DNA from: Adineta steineri
Lineage: Eukaryota; Rotifera; Eurotatoria; Adinetida; Adinetidae
Assembly: GCA_905250115.1 (NCBI GenBank)
Contig: CAJNOI010000009.1
Coordinates: 754,221-818,220 of the forward strand
DNA length: 64,000 nt
Reading direction: 5' to 3'
The first letter of the stretch is position 1. Each line of letters begins with the position of its first letter. The notes under the pieces were generated by a model. The model saw only the letters and a list, made by a program, of their open reading frames with translations. It did not search any database and was not told the origin of the DNA. Positions 22,354 to 33,300 of the stretch are shown here, piece after piece. The position numbers and the translations under genes are program-made.

Positions 22354-22379
22354 TTTTTTTCGGATATTTATATTCGACA

Positions 22380-22789
22380 ATGTCCAGATCCAGAGGTGAT
22401 TTTTTAAAGATTTAAGAAAATTCTTATACATGGCAAGTTGATTTATTATAAACTTTATTTTATTAAATAAATTTTTATTTTTAGGTACGGCAATTGGAAC
22501 GATTAAAGAATAATTCAGAGGAAAATAGTCGGTCATCGGATATATCAGAAGATCAACAAGCACAAAACAGACTCGAGGTGGAAATTACAGAAAAATTCAT
22601 CCAATATGTCCGTAATTTTAAAATCATTAAATATTTTTAATTTATTTATGTATTGTAGGGATATACTATAATGAAAAAATCGATGAATCTATACATGCAT
22701 TAAGTATAGAAACGGTTGGTCCAGTTTCATCAACTGCACCACTTGCTGAACATATGGAAGAGACAATAGATAAAGTCCTCCAACAATAG
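22380..22789 (+). pseudogene. Repeat-family small gene, copy D (exon 1 broken)
   Basis: ATG at 22380. Exon 1 lost one T in a T-run compared with copy B, giving an early TAA, and its donor is GCAAGT instead of GTAAGT. Exon 2 (from 22485, VRQLERLKNNSEENS) and exon 3 (to TAG 22789) are in frame with each other and end MEETIDKVLQQ. A transcript using an alternative first exon cannot be excluded. Confidence 0.6.
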
Positions 22790-22861
22790 TTATGGACTAT
22801 TCCATATAGTTTTTTTCTCTCTTTTCTGTCTTTCTTTTCTCTTCTTTCTTTTCTGTGTCAA

Positions 22862-23670
22862 ATAAATTATTTAACAAAAGAGAGATTTAACAATATCTTC
22901 ATACATCTTAGTAATTCTCTCAATTAGAAAAATCAAAATACAATTTTTGAAAAGTTTAAAACCGATTTTCGATGATCCAGTCTCTTTTTTTTCATAGAAA
23001 AATAATTTGAAATTCATAATCAGTGTTAAAAACTGCTTCTCGTATGCAGAGATTGAAACGAATACGTAAATGTTCTGGGTCGAACATGGGTCAACTTTTC
23101 ATCTGATAATATTGTTTTACTATTTATATTATTTAATGTATGAAGCGAGTACTGACATCTTCATTTGATTCAATTCGATTCGATCCCAGTTTTTAGAAAT
23201 CTGTATTCGATTCGACTCAGCCGAATCGAATCGAATTATTCACTTGTTTAATTCATTTTCGGTCTCTGCTGGTAACCTATTCAGATTTATTTTGATCGAC
23301 GAAATCTGGTGTTACGGGGACAGGCCATAGTACAGAATGATATGATTGAGTTTGATGAATATTATACGCTTTTTATCTGACTAATATCGTTGATATGTGT
23401 AACAATAATAATTCGTGATATATGTCTGCATGAATATATATATTGTCATTCAAGTACGAACAAAAGAAAAAAATGCTATTTTTTATTCGTTCTTTTTTGT
23501 TATTATCATTATATCTAATCTCACCTGTGTATATGTAATACAAAAAACGATTTGCTTCCTTCACGTACTGTTTTTCTCTTTCATGTTATGAAATAAATTT
23601 ATATGTATATATTTTCATTTTAGATTAACGTTTTCTTTCCTAGACACATATTCATTATTATTTTTATACA
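22862..23670. other. Intergenic region upstream of the CRAL-TRIO gene
   Basis: AT-rich, with no gene recognised. It includes short imperfect repeats of the type ATTCGATTCGA near 23170-23235. Near its end, TTTTCTTTCCTAG at 23631-23643 is a good splice acceptor 27 nt before the next start codon. Confidence 0.4.
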
Positions 23671-24797
23671 ATGGCATCACCAATACCAAAAACTACAGCA
23701 TTTTTGACGGTAACTTTTCATTTATTGTCTAAAATATTCGTAAATGATGTTTTTCTTTTTCGAAGGTTGAAGAATATCGTAAATTAATTAATACAAATTT
23801 TCAAAGTAATTGTTCGATTATTTTCTTTTATAAATGAATTATGATTTTGTTTTTTCAGAGGAAATTTCCGAAGGTCAATTGTATGATTCACGAGATCTTC
23901 AACGTTTTAATGAAAACGATCCATATACCTTAATGTTTGTTCAACATGGTCAATTTGGTACAGCTCTTGATGAAGGTCGAGCATTACGTGTATTCAATGG
24001 AGCAATGAGTTGGAGAAAAAGACATAATGTTTTTGGTAAAAATTCTTTATCATTTATATAAAAAAAATATTTTTATAAATAATTATAGATATCTCTTCAA
24101 GTGAAATTCCTGCTGAATATATTAATCGTCATGCAATCTTTTTTAAAAATCATGATAAATACAATAGTCCATTACGTAAGAGAATATTTAATATAATTAC
24201 TTATAAATATTTGTTTTTCCTTTTTGATATTTTTAGTTCATTTTGTTGTTCGATTAATGGATAAAGGAAAAGATGATAAGGAAGCAATTAAACGTTTGAT
24301 AACATATACTCTTGAGCAACATATTCGAGAACATCCAGGTCAAAAAGTTGTTATTCTTTTTGATATGAGTGAAACAGGTATTGGACATATGGTAAGTTTA
24401 TGAATAGAAGAAGAATTTTTTTTATAATTTCTATAATTAGGATTATGAATTGGTAAAATTTATTATTGGCAGTGCACAAAATTTTTATCCAGGATTATTA
24501 TGTATAGTTAAAGAGTATTTCTATATATTTTTATTGTCTTCTTTTTTCTTTATAGCTTATATGCTTATTTATAAAATGCCATGGCTTTTATCAGGTAATA
24601 TATAGATGTCGTAATATGATTTTTAAGAAAAATATTTTTTTTGTTTCTTTTTCTTAGCTGCTTGGAGAATAATTAAAGGTTGGCTATCAACTGAAGCTGA
24701 ACAATTTGTTAAATTTGTCGATGAAAAATCAATTACAGAATATGTTTCACCTGATCAATTATCACCAGCAATGGGTGGTACTGCAGCTACTAATTAA
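23671..24797 (+). CDS. CRAL-TRIO lipid-binding protein (MOSPD2-like N-terminal half)
   Basis: Eight exons (23671-23709, 23766-23805, 23859-24035, 24089-24175, 24237-24391, 24441-24501, 24556-24594, 24658-24797) join in frame to 245 residues. The CRAL-TRIO (Sec14) fold fills most of the length. Typical pieces are VVILFDMSETGIGHMD near residue 154, LVKFIIGSAQNFYPG, the MLIYKMPWLLSAAW segment, and MGGT near the end. The order of motifs resembles MOSPD2, but the C-terminal MSP domain and membrane anchor are missing and the frame ends in a clean stop. It probably binds a small hydrophobic ligand or phosphoinositide. Introns are 45-65 nt. A polypyrimidine-TAG site 27 nt upstream may receive a spliced leader. 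Confidence 0.8.
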
Positions 24798-25115
24798 TCA
24801 TTTTTATTTTCTTTATAACATGAACAAAAAGACTACGGAGCATTTATTTTTGCTTAATACATTTTATACGAAATCATACAAAACGATCATATCTCAGCAA
24901 TAGCATGATTTAATAAATAAAAAAAGATATTGCATACTAAAGCGCATGAAAATATAAATATGTCAATAATTTTATCAGCAGTTATTTATGTATTTTTTTT
25001 ACACCGCAAAATAAAGAAAAAATTTCTGATCTAAACTAAACCACCAGCATTATTTTTTGTATAACGGTCATATATAAGATTTTCAAATTAAAATTGAAAG
25101 AACAGCTGTTTTTTT
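24798..25115. other. 3' flank of the CRAL-TRIO gene up to the assembly gap
   Basis: AT-rich. Contains AATAAATAAA (about 24912) as a likely polyadenylation signal. Nothing else is seen. Confidence 0.4.
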
Positions 25116-25215
25116 NNNNNNNNNNNNNNNNNNNNNNNNNNNNNNNNNNNNNNNNNNNNNNNNNNNNNNNNNNNNNNNNNNNNNNNNNNNNNNNNNNNNN
25201 NNNNNNNNNNNNNNN
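25116..25215. other. Assembly gap (100 N)
   Basis: Exactly 100 Ns, the usual placeholder for a gap of unknown length. It removes the 5' part of the first elongase gene. The order of sequence across it is only as good as the scaffold. Confidence 0.99.
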
Positions 25216-25247
25216 ATACAGATGTTTATATTTAAATTAATTTGTAG

Positions 25248-25760
25248 GTTATGGTTATTTATTATTTCAAAAGTTCCTGAAACTATAGATACATTATTTA
25301 TTGTATTACGACGACAAGAACTTATTTTCCTACATTGGTTTCATCATGCATCAGTACTTGTGTATTGTTTTTACAGGTAAGTTTTTCTTGAAATCATAGA
25401 ATTCTTCGTTCTATTATCTATTTAAGTTATGGTCTATTCGCACCATCTGGTCGTTGGTTTACGACAATAAATCTATGCATTCATGCAATTATGTATGGTT
25501 ATTTTGCATTACGAGCTGCTCGTTTTCGAATTCCTCGGTTTATACAACAATCTATTACAGTATTTCAACTTATTCAAATGATTATTGGTTGTATAGTTAA
25601 TATTTCTGCATATAAATATAAATATGATGGATACTATTGCATGACATCTTATAGTAACATTATCGTATCACTTCTACTTTATTTTGCTTATCTCATCCTT
25701 TTTGCATATTTTTTCTATACAACATATTTACAAAAACGAACGAAAAAACGTCGAGACTAA
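25248..25760 (+). CDS. Very-long-chain fatty acid elongase (ELOVL6-like), 5' end lost in gap
   Basis: Two exons remain: 25248-25376 and 25427-25760. They encode the catalytic half of an ELOVL condensing enzyme: KVPETIDT, the histidine box [18 protein letters not shown] and QMIIGC, ending with a basic tail (KRTKKRRD) as an ER retention-like end. ELOVL proteins catalyse the ketoacyl-CoA condensation in fatty acid elongation in the ER membrane. The first exon, by analogy with the next gene, should lie in the N gap. It is a tandem paralogue of the gene at 26269. Confidence 0.88.
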
Positions 25761-26268
25761 TATATAGTTTGTTTCTTCGGAGTTTGATTATAGATTTTTT
25801 TATTTCATTTCAGATTATAATTTGTACGCTTGAAAATAATTCAAATCGGAAACAGCCGAATTTGTTGTCTATCTATATTAACGTAAGTATATTAAATGAT
25901 CTTATTGCTTTCACAGACATTCATAGTTAAATCGAAATATGAACTTCAGACTTTGATTTATCATCACTGACAATTCGCACTTTATGACCTCAGCGCTGAT
26001 CTCTCTAGAGAAATTTCTTTTACGTACGAAGTAAATAATCAGAATTAATAAAATATGCACTCTTCGAACGTTTGATAATAGTCATTACTGCTTATTTTAT
26101 AATATAACCTGATCATATATTTACGATAGGTAAATAGAATGATTATGGTGTAAGGTGTGTGGAGAGACGAAATATAAATTGCTGAGCAACCGTAAAAATA
26201 AGTAACGAACGAAAAAAAAAGAAACTTCTTCGTTTCTTTACATCATCAGTAAAAGCAAAACAAGTAAA
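25761..26268. other. Spacer between the tandem elongase genes
   Basis: About 500 bp, AT-rich, presumably containing the 3' UTR of the first and the promoter of the second gene. No repeat or RNA recognised. Confidence 0.4.
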
Positions 26269-27211
26269 ATGAAAATACATTCGTCTGTAACGGACACGAA
26301 TGGCGTCGTTCATCGATGGGTTTTCAACTATGAATTGGTATTTTTCAATAAGCAAAATTTGTTTTCAATTGAAAAATTTATGTCCAATTGGTGGTGGTTA
26401 AGTATTCTATATGCTTTAATGTATATCATTGCCATATTTGTTGGTCAAAGATGGATGAGAAAACAAAATGAAAAATTTGAATTACGTGGAGCATTAGTTC
26501 TTTGGAATACTATTCTTACTATCTTCAGTTTTTGGGGTGCATGTCGAAGCGTACCTGAATTAATTTATACCTTAAATCATCATGGATTTGTATATTCAAT
26601 ATGTGATCCGAGTTTTAAACAAGGAATTACTGGACTTTGGTAAGTAGAAAATAATTTTAAGAAGATTTTGTCATAGATTATTTGTAGGGCTTGGTTATTC
26701 ATGATATCGAAATTTCCTGAAACAATAGATACATTATTTATCGTATTAAGACGACAACAACTTATATTTCTTCATTGGTATCATCATGCATCAGTACTTG
26801 TCTATTGTTTTTATAGGTAGATTATTATTATTTTGTTTTTGTATTTATTCAAATTATTTTTGAAGTTATGCATATTTTGTCTCAACCGGTCGTTGGTTTG
26901 TATCAATGAATTATTGTGTTCATACACTTATGTATGGTTATTTTGCATTACGAGCAGCTCGTATTCGTCTTCCTCGATTTTTTCAACAATTTATTACACT
27001 TCTTCAACTTATTCAAATGATTATTGGTTGTATGATCAATATTGCAGCATATTATTACAAACAGCAAGGATATTCATGTGCTGTTTCATATACTAATATT
27101 GAAATATCATTAGCAATGTATGCTTCTTATCTTCTTCTCTTTGCTCATTTCTTCTATACGAGCTATCTTCGAAAAGATTCAGAGAAAAAAGTCAAAAATA
27201 AAATCAATTGA
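26269..27211 (+). CDS. Very-long-chain fatty acid elongase (ELOVL6-like), complete
   Basis: Exons 26269-26639, 26688-26816 and 26866-27211 join to 281 residues, the usual length for ELOVL6 (about 265). The order of family motifs is complete: [12 protein letters not shown], the CD segment (YSICDPSF), KFPETIDT, histidine box HWYHH (residues 153-157), [18 protein letters not shown] and QMIIGCMIN, then C-terminal membrane spans and a lysine-rich tail (KKVKNKIN). It acts in the ER with KAR, HACD and TER enzymes. Intron positions and exon sizes (129-nt middle exon) are the same as in the upstream paralogue, which supports tandem duplication. Confidence 0.92.
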
Positions 27212-27688
27212 AAAATATTTTATTTTTTTTGAATGCAAAATTATACACTTGTGGTTGAATACTGATTAGTTCATTAATAAACAAGAGTTTCGAAAAGACA
27301 AAAAAAATGATTTTATTTATTTGTACTTAAAGTGTACTCTCAAACTGCTTTATATAGTAATAACATACAATAAAACAAAGATTGTTACTGACCTATTCGA
27401 AAAGTATGTAGTAGTACGTTACAATATATAGATATACAATCTTTACCTTTGTTTTGATTATATACGTAGAAACAAACAAATAAGATTAATATTTTATTAT
27501 TAGGTGTACGTTTCGAGTTTACCTTTTCGATGAAAAATAAGTACTCTAATCATGCTATTTTTGCTATGCATTAAGACAAGATTTATACTGCTATTTATTT
27601 TTCTCAAATTACTTATCGTGTAGCATTACATCAGATGGTTTTCTTCGTTCTGTTCTTTTTTTTGCATAGTACTTCAGAGACAAGTTTA
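27212..27688. other. Intergenic, nothing recognised
   Basis: AT-rich 3' flank of the elongase gene, with AATAAA-type signals near 27275. No gene seen. Confidence 0.4.
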
Positions 27689-27815
27689 ATTTTTCTTATT
27701 ATTATTTCAATAATATTATGAATCGTGTATTAATCAAACTGAAATATTTTGCATTATATAATTCAATACCAGGTAAACCATCTCAACATCGAATTATTTT
27801 CGTAAAGAATTCAAA
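27689..27815 (+). pseudogene. Relic of a P450 first exon
   Basis: Closely resembles the start of the P450 gene at 28576: the hydrophobic leader (LIFLIIISIIL), then KLKYFALYNSIPGKPSQ compared with KLKYFTLYGSIPGKPPQ. A frame change and stop separate leader and body. After SQ it jumps to HRIIF, which resembles HRILF about 90 residues further on in the intact gene, so an internal piece is gone. It is a decayed partial duplicate. Confidence 0.6.
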
Positions 27816-27964
27816 TCATATTCATGTTTGTTATAAACGTGAAAGATATGTTATTGACAATTGCATTGTTGATGATGTATCAAAAAATAGTTACTATATC
27901 TAAATATGTCAAGTAATCTGAAAAATAATAACTCGGAAAAGAAATAAATCACGTCGAAAGGTTT

Positions 27965-28085
27965 TGTGGTGTGGGTGTCGGTAAGGATGCTAATGTGGAA
28001 GAAGAGTAGTCTATACCTATACATCCACCCTCACCCACCCATCCATATCCATACCTACACCCTTACCTGCACCGCATCCACACTC
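27965..28085. repeat. Telomere-like cassette
   Basis: TGGTGTGGGTGTCGGTAAGG and weaker G-rich units, a spacer, then a long C arm with ACATCCACCCTCACCCACCC and further CCATACCTACACCC units. It lies between the P450 relic and the intact P450 gene. Confidence 0.7.
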
Positions 28086-28575
28086 GGAACACTTGCTGCT
28101 ACAACGCATCAGATTATCTCTAATATTTCTACTTTGTACTTGTTATATCTTCTATCATTAATAAACTTCAAGTAAAATTTTTCCGGATTTTATTTTTCCA
28201 GATTTTATTTTCCGGATTTTTAATTTCCGGACAACTTGACATCATCAAATTTTTTATTCTTTACTAAAGATTGCAAACTGTAACTTTTTTTTCATTCATG
28301 AGACATTTAGGATTTACTTTTTGGACTATAATTTGTCGAACAAGTACTCTTACGTAATAATATTTCTACTATTCTAGATGTTTGTGATTGAAAGAAAAAG
28401 AACTCAAATTAAAAAGCATTTTACTTCTGTCGTATGGCTTCATATTGAGGAATATAATATCAGTCTATTTTTGTTCCTTTTTTCTCGTTCGCTCGTTTTT
28501 GTCAGTCTGCCGCACAATTAAAAAAAAAACTTCGTACCCATTATATTTTGCAACGTGCGCGAGACAACTATAACC
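28086..28575. other. Upstream region of the P450 gene
   Basis: AT-rich. Contains short tandem copies of a TTTTTCCGGATTTTA-type unit (28178-28225), three in a row. No gene recognised. Confidence 0.45.
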
Positions 28576-30198
28576 ATGTTTTTTCTTCTTAGTATTATAT
28601 CAATAATACTATTTATCGTATATATTAAACTCAAATATTTTACATTATATGGTTCGATACCAGGCAAACCGCCTCAATTTTTATTAGGTAATCTCTTACA
28701 AACAGGTTTCATTTATGGTAAATATCTTGGTGATATCGTTCGAGAATTTCAAATTAAATATGGTGATACATTTCAATTCTTCGCAGGACCTATTCATATG
28801 ATTTTTGTATGTAATCCTGAAGATGTTCAACATATATTTACTCATCGACATATTTATGAACAAGGCAATTTAGAAGTAGATCATCATCGAATTCTTTTCA
28901 ACGATGCTCTCATATGTAATATAGGTACGAAGATTCAAAACAAGAGTTTTAATTTAATAGTAATTTTTTAATTTCTATGATAGGAGCAAAATATAAACGT
29001 CATGCTAGTATAATTCTACCATTATTTCGTCGTGGAAAAATTGTAAACAATTTAGATATAATTGTTGATTGTACTGACAAATTACTCGATCAATGGCGTT
29101 TAAAAATTGATATGGATCCTAATCATATTCATCTTAATATCGTAGATCAATGTCAAAATTTATCATTAGCTATTTTTGGTTTTATTGGTTTTGATTATGA
29201 TTTACAAACATTAGAAGAATATAGTACTAATAAGAAGAATAAACTTCGATTAGCATTAAGTGATTTTTTAAAAATATTCTTATTTACAATTCCTGTACCA
29301 ACATTTCTAAGTAGAATTTATTTGAAAATTAGTCCTCGATATCGGCATGCAATGATTACTATTAGTACTTATTTAAATCAAATAATACTACAAGAACAAC
29401 GTAAAACACCAGAAGAAATTGATGAACGAAAAAGAACTAGTTTAATTGCATCTCTAATTGGTTCTTTGCAACAAGATGAAAAACTTGAAGCAATAAAATC
29501 GGAACAAGAAAAGAAAGGTAAAATGTATTTTTTATAGAAAAATCTTTTAATTTATTTTGTTATTCTTTTCTTAAGGATTATCTCGAAGAGAAGTAATCGA
29601 TGAATTATTACTTTTTCTTGTCGCTGGTTCTGAAACAACAGGAAGTGTACTTGCTTGGTTTATTTACTTTATGAGTAAAAATCCTCGTGTACAAGCTAAG
29701 ATCAAAGCAGAACTTGCAGATAAAACTCAAAATGGTTTAACCATTGATCAAATAGATTCATTGATTTATTTGGATTATGTAATACAAGAAGTTTTACGAT
29801 TTATTCCACCTGTTGTCGGTACAACTCGAACATTAACTGCAGATGATCGATTACCTACCAGTAGTATTCAATTATATAAGGGTGATGAAGTATTTATTCC
29901 ATTGAATGTTCTTAGTCGAGATAAACGATACTGGAAAATTGACCCTGATCTATTCTATCCAGAACGTTTTCAAAGTGAAGATGCAAATCATCATGCATAT
30001 GTATCAATTCCTTTCGGCGGTGGTCATCGACAATGTATTGGTCAAGATTTAGCTCGTTTTGAATTGAAAGTAATAATGACAAGATTAATGCAACGTGTAA
30101 CATTTGGTGATGGAGGTGCTGATGTGAATGCAGGTGGTTATGTTCAAAAAATGACTGTTATACCTAAACATATTGGTATTACCATAAAATTTGATTGA
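28576..30198 (+). CDS. Cytochrome P450 monooxygenase
   Basis: Exons 28576-28924, 28984-29517 and 29576-30198 (phases 1 and 1) give 501 residues, the normal P450 size. An N-terminal membrane anchor (MFFLLSIISIILFIVYI) and a GKPPQF hinge point to the ER membrane. The I-helix oxygen-activation motif is AGSETT, the K-helix ExxR is EVLR, the PERF segment is FYPERF, and the haem loop is FGGGHRQCIG with the ligand Cys near residue 446. The overall form resembles the CYP3/CYP4 groups. The substrate cannot be told from the sequence. Its 3' end faces the oxoprolinase gene across 157 bp. Confidence 0.93.
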
Positions 30199-30355
30199 AA
30201 TTTATACTGTTGTTATAGATTATAAAAATTAAAAAGTGCTCAAACTTATATATATGTATAGATTTAGGATTAAAAAAAGTGTACTTAAAATAAAAATCAG
30301 TTCTGTTACTACATGGAATATACTAAAAATATTAATTATCAAAATAAAAAGCTTT

Positions 30356-33300
30356 TTAGACGCCTTCTTGAGCAAGTCTGTAATCAAATAAACTTCCACG
30401 TTCAATAAATGATCGAAATTCTGCTTCATCAGATTTATGTTCGTGATCATCATCTTCTTTTCCATAACCACCACCACCGGGTGTCAGTAAAATAAATATA
30501 TCCTAATCAAAATAAACAACATACAGTTATGTTCTATTGCATTTTTTGCATTACTTACACCAGGTTTCATCGGTACAGAACATTTTCCACCTAAATTCAC
30601 TAATCTTCCATCAACACGTTTTAATACATTCTTTCCACTTTGACCATTCCCACCTCCACATAATCCATATGGTTGATGTACACGTCGTTCAGTTAAAATT
30701 GATAAGGTTATAGGAGTACGAAATAATATTTGTCGATCTACACCATCACCACCACGAAATTTACCATGACCACCAGATTGTAAACGAAGAGAAAATTTTA
30801 ATAGAACAACAGGAAATCTGCAATAAGATATATATATATATATTTATAGCACAATTTAATTTTTATTTACCGTTTTTCAAGAATTTCCGGGTCAGTTATT
30901 CGAGTATTCGTCATGTGAGTATGAACACCTGATCGTCCATGCCATTTTGGTCCCTGAAAAAATCATTATTATTTCTTTTCTTCTATCAATTCATTTCAAA
31001 TAAAAATACATACAGCACCAGCTCCACCAGCTACTGTTTCATAATAACTCATGGCATTATTATCACCCCAAGTGATATTATTCATGCATCCCTAGTAGAT
31101 ACAAAAGAAACTTAATTTCCTCAATAGAAAATATTTACTTGTGATGCAGCACAAACACCAAATGCACGAAGAATAACATCAACTAAACGTTGACTAGTTA
31201 ATACATTTCCACCAACAACTGCAGCATCTTTATGTGGATCCAGAATTGAACCTGGTGGAAGAATAACTTCAATTGGTCTCATACATCCCTGAAATTATTT
31301 TTTATATATGCATATAAACAAAAGTGAATCTACTTGATTTAATGGTATTTCATGAGGAATCATAGCTCGAAGACAATAAATAATAGCTGAATAACTAATT
31401 GAACGTGGTGCATTCCAATTATACCATACTTGTTCACTTGTACCCGTAAAATCAAATTTAGCTTTCCGCTATGTTTTTAAAATAAAAAATATTAATTTTA
31501 TTTAAATTGAAAAAAAACAAGTTACTTCTTTTCCATTAATTTCAACACATAAACAAATCTTTGTTCCATCATCCATATAATCAACAGCTTGTAATTTAGC
31601 ATGATCTTTATCTTTTTCATTATTCTCTTTTTCAGATAAAGATTGTACTACACTTTTAAGCAAATCTTTAACAGCTGTTTCAGCATTATCCTAAATATGA
31701 TATCAAATATAAGAAAAAATTTATACACAGAAAAAACAAACTTGAATATAACCCATATAAGCTTGAACTACTTTAAGACTATAAATATCAATTAATTCTT
31801 GAACTAATTTAACACCCTAATAAAAAGAAATTAAGAATAGAAAATTGTTCTTATTGAATTACTTTAAGATTAGCAGCTATTTGTGCTTTTAAATCAGCAA
31901 TATTATGTGTTAATGTTCGAGTTCCTGAACAATTTTCAAGTTTTCCTGGTTCATTTAATCGATCTGTCACTTCTGTAATAAAAAATAAAAAGTAAAAAAT
32001 AAATTGAAATAATTATAATATATTCTTACCTTTCTCTTTAAATTTTCCTTGTTCAACAATTTTAAATGAAATAAATTGTGCACCTTCTTGAAGTAAAGAT
32101 GTTGAATTCGGTGGCATTGAACCTGGAGTTAAACCACCAATATCTGCATGATGACCACGACTTGCAACAAAAAATACTGGTTTATCTTTATTCTCTTTAT
32201 GAAATACCTTATAAAAGTTCATTCATTTAAAAAATCAAAATAAAATTTCTATAATAAAAATCTTACTGGTGTTATAACTGTAAAATCTGGTAGATGAGTT
32301 CCTAAAAATAAATAATATGAAATAATTCAGTTTTATTTTTATATTTCTTATTACCTCCTGCTGCAGGATGATTTGATAGAATTACATCACCATCACGCAA
32401 TTCATGACCAATAGAACGCATCTAAAATTCAAAGAATTGTATATTTTTCAAACAAAATTATTAACTAAAGAATTTACTTGATATTGTACAGCTTCTTGCA
32501 TAGCTCCTAAATGTACTGGTATATGTGGAGCATTGGCAACTAAACCACCATCAGGACCAAATACAGCACAACTAAAATCTAAACGTTCTTTAATATTCGT
32601 TGATATAGCAGTCAATTGAAGAACACTAAATATTCGAAAATAAACTAATTTTGTTTTTTTTGATTCACTAGAAATCTTACCGTCCACATTGTTCTGCAAT
32701 ACTCATAAAACGATTTTGAAAAATCGATAATTTAATAAGATCAAGTTCAGTTGAATCTGTATCATCTTTAATATGTTCAATTGAAATATGAATATCACCA
32801 CAATCTGTAACTGTAGCTTCACAATTTGGTTCAATAAGAATTGTACTAATTATTAATAAATGAATAAATAATTTTTTAAAAACTAAATCTTACCAACTAG
32901 GATCAATAATAATTGCTGGACCAGATATTTTATCATTAGCAAAAAGTTCATGAATAAGATAAACAGATGTTTCAACAAAACCTTTTTCAAAATAACATTT
33001 AGTTTTCTATTGAGAAACAAATTTTCTTAAATAAAATATGTGAAGCAATCTTTTCTTTACTTTTGATTCTTTTAAAGGTTTATCATTGGGTCGATTCTCA
33101 ATTTTTCGATCAATATTCATTGCTGATTTTGCTAATGCACGTATTCGTATATCATCTGTAATTATTGGACGATCCGGTAATGTAAAACCAAATTGATCTT
33201 GATATTTTTTAAGAAATAGATTTGTAAATGATTCAGGTGTATCTTCATTGCTTGTACACATAAGTGCACAATCAGTTCCTTCATATCGAAGATTTAAATA

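Noticed and set aside
3058..28085. Regularly recurring repeats as a CRISPR array
   Set aside because: Units are not direct repeats with unique spacers of fixed size; they are inverted-arm cassettes scattered over 25 kb in a eukaryotic genome.
3058..28085. Cassettes as remnants of telomeric Athena-type retroelements
   Set aside because: No reverse-transcriptase, GIY-YIG or gag-like frame is visible beside any cassette; the idea is left as a possibility only.
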